The position numbers and the translations under genes are program-made. From assembly GCF_009901565.1 (NCBI RefSeq), contig NZ_WXEW01000003.1, positions 187,312 through 251,311 of the forward strand: a stretch of DNA of 64,000 nucleotides, written 5' to 3'. Position 1 is the stretch's first letter, and the number at the start of each line of letters is the position of its first letter. This DNA is from Herbidospora solisilvae (GTDB lineage Bacteria > Actinomycetota > Actinomycetes > Streptosporangiales > Streptosporangiaceae). Shown here in pieces: positions 42,790 to 51,032 of this stretch. Below the pieces are notes generated by a model that saw nothing but the letters and a program-made list of their open reading frames with translations, was not told the DNA's origin and ran no database searches.

Positions 42790-43443
42790 ATGGTTCTCAT
42801 GCTGTGGCTGATCATCGCGGCCGAGGCCGGCTTCTGGATCCTGCTCGCCACGGGCCTTCTGGTCCGGTACGGCCTGCGCCTGCGCCGCACGAGCTGGGCG
42901 ATCCTGGCCTTGACCCCGGTGCTCGACCTCGTCCTGCTGGTGGCCGCCGTGATCGACATGCGCTCGGGCGCCGTGGCGACCTGGCAACACGGCCTGGCCG
43001 GGGCCTACATCGCCTACTCGATCGTCTTCGGCCACCGGACCGTCAAGTGGGCCGACGAGTGGGTGGCCCGGGGCTTCAGGAAGCCGCCGAAGGTGCTCGG
43101 CGAATGGGCGATCTGGTTCAGGATCGCAGGGGCGTACACGATCATGTGCCTGTTGCTCTTCGGGGCCATGGTCATGGTGGACGACCCCTCGCGGACCTCC
43201 GCCCTGACCGGTTTCATGCTCAACGCCCTGAAAGTGCCGCTGATCGCGCTGATCTGGCCCGTCGCCGACTCACTGGGGCGTCAGTTCGGTCGGAAGCCGG
43301 ACGGTGACCCGCCATCCCCCCATGTGCGGCCCGGCATGGACGGTCCCGCCGAGCGGAGTGGCACGGGCCCGCATCAGCCTGACCCCCGACCTGCGCGACG
43401 GCCGGACGCCGATCGGGCTGTCGATGGTCAGCGTGATCGATGA
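42790..43443 (+). CDS. Four-helix membrane protein
   Basis: 217 aa. Helices at about 5-25, 38-58, 72-90 and 118-135, then a Pro/Arg-rich C-terminus of doubtful structure that lies antisense to the degenerate kinase-like gene (174-nt overlap). Divergent from the histidine kinase by about 100 bp, so it may be controlled by that system. No named family assigned; resembles proteins annotated as integral membrane YmcC-like. Confidence 0.7.
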   Translation: MVLMLWLIIAAEAGFWILLATGLLVRYGLRLRRTSWAILALTPVLDLVLLVAAVIDMRSGAVATWQHGLAGAYIAYSIVFGHRTVKWADEWVARGFRKPPKVLGEWAIWFRIAGAYTIMCLLLFGAMVMVDDPSRTSALTGFMLNALKVPLIALIWPVADSLGRQFGRKPDGDPPSPHVRPGMDGPAERSGTGPHQPDPRPARRPDADRAVDGQRDR

Positions 43444-43779
43444 CGGATGGTAGGAGATCATGACCGTCGCCGAGGTGGTGCCGTGCTCGAGCGCGCTGGT
43501 CAGCGCTTCCTGGACGATCCTGTAGCCGGCCAGATCGACGTCTCTGGGCAGGTCCCGGGTGGGCCCCTGGATGTGGAGGCGCGTCGTCAGCCCGGCCTGC
43601 TTGCTGCGCTGGAGCAGGTCCATGGGGTCCGAGAGGCTGCGGTGATCGGCCCCCAGGACCCCGTTGATGCGCTCGACGAGCAGACGCTCGGCCTCCTCGG
43701 TACGGCGCCTTTTCCGGCGGTGAATGATCGTTGAGGTGGCTAGCAGGATGACGATGGCGAGGATGCCCAGGTTCAGCAC
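43270..43779 (-). CDS. Degenerate kinase-like protein, HATPase remnant
   Basis: 169 aa: one N-terminal membrane helix, a basic stretch, a short linker and a HATPase-like half related to the neighbouring kinase (compare DLAGYRIVQEALTSALEHG with its DLAGYRIVQESLTNALKHG). The N-box Asn is replaced by Ser and there is no HisKA_3 domain, so neither phosphoacceptor nor full ATP site is present. Probably a non-catalytic paralogue, either decaying or acting as a dimer partner. Its tail overlaps the membrane protein gene on the other strand. Confidence 0.7.
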   Translation of the reverse strand: MLNLGILAIVILLATSTIIHRRKRRRTEEAERLLVERINGVLGADHRSLSDPMDLLQRSKQAGLTTRLHIQGPTRDLPRDVDLAGYRIVQEALTSALEHGTTSATVMISYHPSSITLTIDSPIGVRPSRRSGVRLMRARATPLGGTVHAGPHMGGWRVTVRLPTELTPQ

Positions 43780-43935
43780 GTTAGGCCCCTGATCTGTGCG
43801 GTTATGTCGGTTCTTAACCGGCGGTGATCGGGGGTATGCCCGGGGGGTTGGGGACTTTGCCGGGAGTTGGACGAGGGTCTCTTCGGGTAACTGGTTCGGA
43901 GTAGGGGCCGGGACCCGCTATGCTTACTTCTGCAA

Positions 43936-44008
43936 GCGGCCGTAGCTCAATGGATAGAGCATCTGACTACGGATCAGAAGGTTAGGGGTTCGAGTCCTCT
44001 CGGCCGCG
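43936..44008 (+). tRNA. tRNA-Arg(ACG)
   Basis: 73 nt cloverleaf: acceptor GCGGCCG/CGGCCGC, D arm TAGCTCAATGGATAGAGCA, anticodon arm TCTGA-CTACGGA-TCAGA with anticodon ACG, T arm AGGGGTTCGAGTCCTCT. A known type of integration target; an integrase remnant lies 98 nt downstream. Confidence 0.96.
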
Positions 44009-44017
44009 CTCACTTGA

Positions 44018-44054
44018 AAGGCCCGCCTACCAGGGGTTTCCTGGGGCGGGCCTT
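44018..44054 (+). terminator. tRNA-Arg terminator
   Basis: Stem AAGGCCCGCC / GGCGGGCCTT with a 17-nt loop, followed by CTTGTTTG. Confidence 0.82.
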
Positions 44055-44105
44055 CTTGTTTGTGGACCTCGTGCGGCGATCTTGCTAACGCCCTTGCTAA
44101 CAGCA

Positions 44106-44405
44106 CTACTGGCCGATGGCCTTGGCGAAGGTCTCCGCTGCGGATGCCTCCGCCGACTTGATCACGTGGGCGTAGACCCGGAGGGTGATCGAGGGGTCGG
44201 CATGGCCCAGGCGGGCGGCTACGACATGGACAGACGTTCCGGCGATCAGGAGCGTCGTGGCGTGGATGTGCCGAAGGTCGTGCAGCCGTGCGTGAGGGAG
44301 TCGCGCGTTCTCGTGAGCGAGGTTGTACCGCTTGATCAGGACGGCCATAAGGGAACTGACCGTATCGGGGTGGATCGGTCCGCCCCATCCGGTGGTGAAG
44401 ACGTG
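44106..44405 (-). pseudogene. Integrase C-terminal fragment at tRNA-Arg
   Basis: About 98 codons of a tyrosine recombinase: VFTTGWGGPIHPDTVSSLM, then RLHDLRHIHATTLL (HxxR), ARLGHADPSITLRVYAHV (H and catalytic Y). The catalytic Arg I and whole N-terminus are missing. Similarity ends near 44405, where the sequence changes into a rightward XRE/DUF5919 gene. Remnant of an element once inserted at tRNA-Arg; different from the tRNA-Ser integrase family. Confidence 0.85.
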
Positions 44406-45026
44406 GCTGCCCTACCCCCGCCACCGCTACGCCATCGCCGACTTCCTCCAGGTCGCCGAGAGCGAACTATGGCCAGAGATCGCACAGCGGCAACGCGTCA
44501 TCGCGGACGAGGTGCAGACGGTTTACCCCACCGATGGGCGGTCCCGCAGGCCGCATGGAAACAACTATTCAGGGGCGCTACCAAAGAGATCGGCATCCTG
44601 ACCTACAGCGGGTTGTTCCTCGCCGAGGACGCCGGGCTTCTCCGGCTGATCGCGGAACGTGCCCGCGCGGGAGTCTCGGTCCGCATCCTTCTTGGAGACC
44701 CGGACAGCCGGCAAGTCGCCGCCCGAGGTGCCGAAGAGGGCATTGGGCCAGAGGTCATGGCCGGAAGGACTCGGAACGCGATCACGCTCTACGGGTGCCT
44801 GCGGGACGTCGAGCGGATCGAGCTTCGGTTGCATGGAACGGTGCTTTACAACTCGATCTACCGAGCGGATCGGGACGTGCTGGTGAACACCCATGCGTAC
44901 AGCACGTCGGCGGCCGACGCGCCCGTCATCCACCTACGGAGTAACAGCGACGCAGGAACGGCAGCGGTCCACCTGACGAGCTTCGAGCGCATCTGGAACC
45001 AGTCGCGACCGCTAGTGGACGCCTGA
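44400..45026 (+). pseudogene. Truncated, frameshifted XRE/DUF5919 regulator
   Basis: The first part reads TWLPYPRHRYAIADFLQVAESELWPEIAQRQ in one frame; then about base 44525 the protein continues as PHRWAVPQAAWKQLF in another, consistent with one lost C. The rest (EIGILTYSGLFLAEDAGLL, VRILLGDPDS, LHGTVLYNSIYRADRDVLVNTHAY) is the DUF5919 domain that follows an XRE HTH in full-length actinomycete proteins. The HTH itself is missing, cut off at the junction with the integrase fragment. Confidence 0.8.
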
Positions 45027-45583
45027 TCAGTTCGGGGAGCCGCCTTAGCCATGATCAAAAAGAAGAATATCTGTACGTCTTCAAGGCCGGCCCGCCTGCG
45101 GCGGTCCGGCGCGCGTCGGGCGGTCGCGGGCCGCGCTGCGGCTCTTCGGCCGGTCGCGGCCCGCACCGCCCACGCGCCGAGCGGAGCAGGTGATCAGCAG
45201 ATACCCGGGAAGGCGCTGTCAGCAGCCACCAGGCATCACGAGGTGGGAGGCCATCGAAGGCCGCAGCGTCCCAAGACAAGGGCTGTTCAGCGGCCTGTCG
45301 AGATTCCCGGCAGACTACGGCCTCGGACGGTGGCGACGGCCCCATGAATGGAGCCGCCGTTACTTCTGCAGCGACGGGCTTTGAGGTCTCTAGTTGCTGC
45401 ACACGACGCTCTGCCAGTCAGATACGGCATGCTTGGGCTTGTTCCGCTGATGCGAGTCGCGGAAAGTGAGGGCCTTCATGGCATTGGACTTCGGCGTCGA
45501 CAGGCTGGCGCTGAGCTGGTCACCATGTGTGGCCTCGACCGCGTTGCTCAAGCGAGCGTCGGCTTCGCCAGTCGAGACAAGGT
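45027..45583. other. Gap between tRNA-Arg relic and CRISPR leader
   Basis: No confident gene. An A-rich stretch at about 45050 is followed by a GC-rich hairpin (GGGCGGTCGCGGGCC at 45118 against GGCCCGCACCGCCC ending 45171). Short frames up to 81 aa at 45348-45593 have no recognisable domain. Confidence 0.5.
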
Positions 45584-45664
45584 GATGATGTGAGGCGAAC
45601 ACCGCGCGAAACCCCGACATCGGTATCTGTGCAGGTCGTCAACGTTTGAGCAGCTCAGGAAGTC
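45584..45664 (+). promoter_or_regulatory. CRISPR leader 1
   Basis: 81 nt directly upstream of the first repeat of array 1. It aligns without gaps with the region before array 2; shared blocks include AAACCCCGACAT and ACGTTTGAGCAG. Likely carries the array promoter and the adaptation signal. Confidence 0.75.
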
Positions 45665-47763
45665 CAGTCCCCGCGCCCGTGGGGGTGAACCGTCTCTGGG
45701 CGAGAGTCTCTTCCAGGAACACCGCCAGTCCCCGCGCCCGTGGGGGTGAACCGCTCATCGCGCACCCGCCTTGCGGGTCGCGGCCCCAGTCCCCGCGCCC
45801 GTGGGGGTGAACCGGTGAACGTGCTGACGGGGTACTTTTCCCACGACCAGTCCCCGCGCCCGTGGGGGTGAACCGTCGGCATCGTCCTCACCCCCACCGG
45901 CTGGGACCCAGTCCCCGCGCCCGTGGGGGTGAACCGACGACCGGGTTGTCGGGCTCGGGGATCACCCCCCAGTCCCCGCGCCCGTGGGGGTGAACCGTTG
46001 GGCGTTCGGCAGGTCACCGACCCGCAGCCCCAGTCCCCGCGCCCGTGGGGGTGAACCGCGGGTCCTGGCCCGCTGGTCCGGGTGGGGCTCCCAGTCCCCG
46101 CGCCCGTGGGGGTGAACCGGCGCCCGAGGGATGGCGCGACGCGCTACACAACCAGTCCCCGCGCCCGTGGGGGTGAACCGTGCCGGCGGGCGGTCGCATT
46201 CACTCCACCCGCCCAGTCCCCGCGCCCGTGGGGGGTGAACCGGCCGTCGCCGCCGCCCTGTTCGCCATGGTCTGCCAGTCCCCGCGCCCGTGGGGGTGAA
46301 CCGCTGCGGATCACGCTCGCCCCGGGCAGCGAGATCCAGTCCCCACGCCCGTGGGGGTGAACCGTCGAACAGCTCACGCTCGCGCCGGTCGCGGCCCCAG
46401 TCCCCACGCCCGTGGGGGTGAACCGGGCAACCCGGTCCCCGTGGCTGGGATGGCGGTCCAGTCCCCACGCCCGTGGGGGTGAACCGCGGGCGGCCGGGAC
46501 GGCGGCGGATGCGTCGAGCCAGTCCCCACGCCCGTGGGGGTGAACCAAGACAGAGTGGATACCCTCACAGTCGGCCGGGCCAGTCCCCACGCCCGTGGGG
46601 GTGAACCGGACCTGCACTCCAAGGACGTCCGGATCCTCCGCCAGTCCCCACGCCCGTGGGGGTGAACCCCCGTCACGCGAGCGACTACCTGCAGTCCCGA
46701 GCCAGTCCCACGCCCGTGGGGGTGAACCGGTCGGGCGCATCTTCGGGGTTGCGGACCGGCTCCAGTCCCCACGCCCGTGGGGTGAACCGGGAACCCTCAG
46801 CACGCGGCTCACCCCCGACGACCAGTCCCCACGCCCGTGGGGGTGAACCGGGCGAGATGGTCGTGCCTGCCAAACAGGCCGACCAGTCCCCACGCCCGTG
46901 GGGGTGAACCGCGCGACCTGCTGGAGGCGGTCGCCGCCGCGTCCCAGTCCCCACGCCCGTGGGGGTGAACCGCGATTTCAGGTCATGTGCGCACGGCAAG
47001 AGGCCCAGTCCCCACGCCCGTGGGGGTGAACCGACGCACAGTTGGCCGCCGTCCGGGGGGATCAGCCAGTCCCCACGCCCGTGGGGGTGAACCGCGACAG
47101 AACTTCGCGGCGACATCGAGCGATGGCCAGTCCCCACGCCCCGTGGGGGTGAACCGGTCAGGCCGACGGCGTCCTGGTCTGCGCCACGCCAGTCCCCACG
47201 CCCCTGGGGTGAACCGCTCGCGGCTATACGGCCGCCCGCCCGGCAGATTCAGTCCCCACGCCCGTGGGGGTGAACCGTCGCCGCCGCGGCGGACGTCGTC
47301 GTCGAGGGCCCAGTCCCCGCGCCCGTGGCGGTGAACCGGAGAGGAACGAAAAACATGGCAAAGAACAGCGCCAGTCCCCACGCCCGGGGGGTGAACCGAG
47401 CGGACAGAGTCCGAGGTGCGAGAGATCCCCCCAGTCCCCACGCCCGTGGGGGTGAACCTACATACCAGTCGTCCCGGACGGGGGCACCGGCACCAGTCCC
47501 CACGCCCGTGGGGGTGAACCGACCGCACCCCAGCCGCCGGAGAGCCTCCTGACCCAGTCCCACGCCCGTGGGGATGAACCGTATGGCGCGACCAACATGA
47601 CCGATTCGGCCCCCCAGTCCCCACGCCCGTGGGGGTGAACCGAGCTGGCCCGTGTAGTTGGGCAGGTTGAAGGTCCAGTCCCCACGCCCGTGGGGGTGAA
47701 CTGTACACCCCGATCCAGAACCGCGATCTGTTCGTCCAGTCCCGCGCCCGGGGGGATGAACCG
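45665..47763 (+). CRISPR. Type I-E CRISPR array 1 (35 repeats)
   Basis: 28-bp repeats with consensus CAGTCCCC(G/A)CGCCCGTGGG and 3' handle GTGAACCG, at a 61-bp period with 33-bp spacers. I count 35 repeats and 34 spacers. Orientation follows type I-E (conserved 3' GTGAACCG, leader on the left). Repeats 1-11 read CCCCGCG and repeats 12 onward mostly CCCCACG. Small indels occur in the middle, and the last repeat is degenerate (GCGCCCGGGGGGATGAACCG). A faint fragment near 47799 may be one more. Confidence 0.97.
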
Positions 47764-47973
47764 CGAGCGCACAGGCGATCGTGGACTTCCTCGCTGTGCG
47801 ATAGTCCCGACCTGCGCCAATGCCGATGTCGCCATTTGTCGGCCTTTTTCATTTATCGCCCGAACTTGATTCTATAACCACCAATCAGTCGCATTCTCGT
47901 GCAGGCCGCTCTCTTTCGACATATGCTCTCGCCGAACACTAGCCGCCCCGCTTGATCCGAACACGAGGGTGAT

Positions 47974-50688
47974 ATGGCAGTCCCGCCAATCAGTGAGGAC
48001 GTGGATCTTGATCTATGGGGAAAATCAAAGGGCCTCCTCAAGCCATATCCCCTGATCTGCCATCTCCTTGACACCTCGGCCATGACCTTCACCCTTTGGG
48101 ATGACTACGTATCATCCGGCCTGCGGAAGTACATCACCACCTCCCTCGGTGTCGACGACGGTGGAGCGCGCAAACTTCTAGCCTTCTGGGCCGGCCTGCA
48201 CGACATAGGCAAAGCTATCCCTTGCTTCCAGATGATGGATGAAAGCGCCTATGAGAATCTCCATGGCTACCCGAGCTCTCCGGATGGAAAAAACCGACAC
48301 GAATTCGCAACCCATGCCTCGCTCGGCGCAGCCTTGAAAGAATTGGGCTATGACGCACGTCGCGCGGCGAGTTCCGCATTCATCGTCGCTCAGCTGCTTG
48401 GTGGCCACCACGGCAGATTCTCTCCCCGTGATCCGAACGAGTGCCGCTACCCGCCAACCCGGCTCTTTCCAGAGTTCGGCTCGGGTAAGTGGGATCTCCA
48501 GCGCAGTGCCATCCTCCATGCCGTCGAACGAATCGTCGGCTCACCGCCGCCACCCGCCTCGGTTCCTGCCGAATGCGCGGCCCTCCTCTGCGGCATCGTC
48601 ATCCTGGCAGACTGGCTCGTCAGTCAGGAAAACCATCTCGTCGGACGTCTGACCCATTTGCCCCGAACGCCAGACGACCTCCCGGATCATTTCAAGCGCT
48701 CATTGCAAATCTCCCCGTCGCTGCTCCGCGACGCTGGACTTTTCCCCGTACGCCTCCGGCCGGCCGCCTTCGCCGACGAGTTTCCCCAGATCCCTCAGCC
48801 GAACGACCTGCAAAACTCCATCTCGACCGAGTTGCCGGGCCTTGTCGGCTCTGGGCCGGGGATACTGCTGATCACCGCTCCGATGGGTGAGGGCAAGACC
48901 GAGGCGGCCTTCCACGGTGCCCGACTGCTGGGCACGTCTAGCGGCTCGCCGGGGTTCTTTTTCGCTCTGCCGACTATGGCAACCGCCGACCAGATGTATG
49001 GCAGAGCCCGCGCTTACGCCGAACGACAAGCGGACAACGACTCCGCACTGACGCTGCTGCACAGCATGTCGTGGCTCAACGAGGCATACACAGCAACTGG
49101 CGATGCCGATCCAGCGGTACTCGCTGACGTCGCCGCGCCCGAGTGGCTCCACGGCCGCAAACGGGGACTACTGGCCTCTATGGCGGTGGGCACCGTCGAC
49201 CAGGCGTTGCTGGCCGCTCTCCCACTCAAGCACATGCCGCTGCGCACGCTCGGACTAGCGGGCAAAGTGCTGGTCGTCGACGAGGTCCACGCCTACGACG
49301 CGTACATGCAGGCATTGCTGAACACGGCGCTGACTTGGCTCGGGCATCTACGGGTCCCCGTCGTTCTCATGTCGGCCACCTTGCCCCGGCGGATCGCCCG
49401 GCGGCTCGTCGGGGCCTATCTCCGAGGCTCGGGTCACCCTGACGCGGATCTGCCGGAGATCCCCTATCCGGGGTGGGCTTATGCCGACGCCGCCACGGGT
49501 CAGGTCACCCCCTTCGAGGTCGCGGCGGACGCGAGGGAACTACAGGTTGGTCACCACCTCGTACCGGTCGGCTCCGATGGTGTGGAGCGCTTCGAGGCCC
49601 TGCGCGAGTTGCTGGCACCGCTGGTGGACGAGGGCGGCTGCGCTGCGATGATCTGCAACACCGTGGCCGAGGCCCAGCTGACCTACCGAATGCTCGCTGA
49701 CTGGTTCGAGGAGCTCGGCGGCGAACCGCCCGAGCTGATACTGCTGCACGCCCGGTTTCCGGCCAGGTGCCGGGAGGAACTCACTCGCGAGATCATCAGC
49801 AAGTACGGCCGGTGCCGATCGTGTCCCACTCTCGAAAAGTGTTTCCACAGGCCGCGTAAATCCGTTCTCGTCGCGACCCAGGTGATCGAACAGTCACTCG
49901 ACCTCGATTTCGATCTGATGGTCAGCGATTTGGCACCCATCGCGCTGCTCCTTCAGCGGGCGGGCCGGTGCTGGCGTCATCACCGTGCGAATCGTCCGTC
50001 ATGGGCGACCGAACCCCGGCTGGCCGTTCTGCGTCCGACCGGTGACAACGGAAAGCTACGCCTTCCTAAGTCGTGGCCGTTCGTCTACCCGCGTTCCCTC
50101 TTACGTCGCACCGACGAAACCCTGCCGGACGGGGTGATCGCCATTCCCGGAGATGTCCAGAAGTTGGTCGAGCAGGTATATGACGACTCCTTCGCCGACG
50201 GAGACGCGGCGGAGGAGGACATCGAATGGCTTGCTGCGGAGATGGCCGAAACGGGGTTGGCGGAGATGGTGGCGATCGACACCCCGGGCAACATCCGTGG
50301 CCTCCATACGCTGACCTCGGCGGAGGTCGACGAGGAACTGATCTCCACCCGTCTGGGCGCCGAGTCGGTCAGGGTGCTCTGTGCCTACCGCGACCCGGCC
50401 GGGAGGCTGTTTCTCGACCCCGCATACACCCGTCCTCTGCCGACGGGTCCCAAGCTGCCCCGAGCCGTAGTGAAGGAGATCCTGGCAGAGACGATCCCTC
50501 TCCGCGCTTCACTCGTCCGAGGCCGGGATGAGCGTAACGCTCCACCACCCGGCTGGGGCGACAACCTCTGGCTGCGGGACCTGGTCGTCATTCCGCTTCA
50601 GGAAACCAAGGGCTTCGATAGCCCCGCAGGCCAAGCTGGTGATCAGATTTTCGTGCTCGACCCAAAAGTGGGACTGATGATGCCCTAA
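47974..50688 (+). CDS. cas3: Cas3 nuclease-helicase (type I-E)
   Basis: 904 aa effector that unwinds and degrades DNA after Cascade binds a target. N-terminal HD nuclease domain (GLHDIGK at about residue 76, LLGGHHGRF), helicase Walker A APMGEGKTEAAF (about 303), DEVH box VVDEVHAYD (about 436), SAT motif LMSATLP and motif VI QRAGRCWRHH. A Cys-rich insertion KYGRCRSCPTLEKCFH (about 611-625) before motif V is unusual. ATG after GAGGGTGAT. It follows array 1 by 210 bp and precedes the cascade operon. Confidence 0.97.
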   Translation: MAVPPISEDVDLDLWGKSKGLLKPYPLICHLLDTSAMTFTLWDDYVSSGLRKYITTSLGVDDGGARKLLAFWAGLHDIGKAIPCFQMMDESAYENLHGYPSSPDGKNRHEFATHASLGAALKELGYDARRAASSAFIVAQLLGGHHGRFSPRDPNECRYPPTRLFPEFGSGKWDLQRSAILHAVERIVGSPPPPASVPAECAALLCGIVILADWLVSQENHLVGRLTHLPRTPDDLPDHFKRSLQISPSLLRDAGLFPVRLRPAAFADEFPQIPQPNDLQNSISTELPGLVGSGPGILLITAPMGEGKTEAAFHGARLLGTSSGSPGFFFALPTMATADQMYGRARAYAERQADNDSALTLLHSMSWLNEAYTATGDADPAVLADVAAPEWLHGRKRGLLASMAVGTVDQALLAALPLKHMPLRTLGLAGKVLVVDEVHAYDAYMQALLNTALTWLGHLRVPVVLMSATLPRRIARRLVGAYLRGSGHPDADLPEIPYPGWAYADAATGQVTPFEVAADARELQVGHHLVPVGSDGVERFEALRELLAPLVDEGGCAAMICNTVAEAQLTYRMLADWFEELGGEPPELILLHARFPARCREELTREIISKYGRCRSCPTLEKCFHRPRKSVLVATQVIEQSLDLDFDLMVSDLAPIALLLQRAGRCWRHHRANRPSWATEPRLAVLRPTGDNGKLRLPKSWPFVYPRSLLRRTDETLPDGVIAIPGDVQKLVEQVYDDSFADGDAAEEDIEWLAAEMAETGLAEMVAIDTPGNIRGLHTLTSAEVDEELISTRLGAESVRVLCAYRDPAGRLFLDPAYTRPLPTGPKLPRAVVKEILAETIPLRASLVRGRDERNAPPPGWGDNLWLRDLVVIPLQETKGFDSPAGQAGDQIFVLDPKVGLMMP

Positions 50689-51032
50689 ATGTAGGACTTT
50701 CTCCAGATGTCGCGTATTAACCCATGGTGCTTCTTTGATTGGCGTATCTTCCATGCGATGTCGATGACGTGGAGGCATGTCGCGCTTGAGCATCACACTG
50801 TCCGAAGTCGACGGAGTCGTCTCAGCTGGCGGCCCTGAGCGCGGTTCTCCCGAATCGAGAGCTTCACTCTTGCTTGTCGCTGCGATAGCCGTGCATTTCC
50901 CTCCCAAGGGGCCGATCGAGTGCCACGAATTTAGGCACCCCCGTACCCCTGCGGTGTGGGGAATCTCTGGTGACAGGACGCCCACCCAGTCCTGGAGCGC
51001 GGCTCACCCTCAAGAAATGAGAAAAGGTGTCA
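50689..51032. promoter_or_regulatory. cas3-casA gap with repeat-like palindrome
   Basis: 344 bp, unusually long for this compact locus. It must hold the cascade promoter. On the minus strand, about 50938-50965 reads TTCCCCACACCGCAGGGGTA, resembling the CRISPR repeat core (TCCCCACGCCCGTGGGGGTG). A small reading frame from 50777 extends over the casA start but is not convincing. Confidence 0.5.

Noticed and set aside
45118-45171. GC-rich hairpin as a possible RNA gene
   Set aside because: A 14-bp imperfect stem is easy to reach by chance at this GC content and there is no promoter or terminator evidence.
45348-45593. 81-aa frame just before leader 1
   Set aside because: No domain, poor start context, and it ends inside the conserved leader sequence.
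47799-47818. Possible 36th repeat of array 1 (ATAGTCCCGACCTGCG)
   Set aside because: Only the first few bases match and the handle is missing; too weak to count.
45655-47852. Frames with repeated GSPPRAWG/VHPHGRGDW units through array 1
   Set aside because: These are translations of the CRISPR repeats with spacers between, not a repeat protein.
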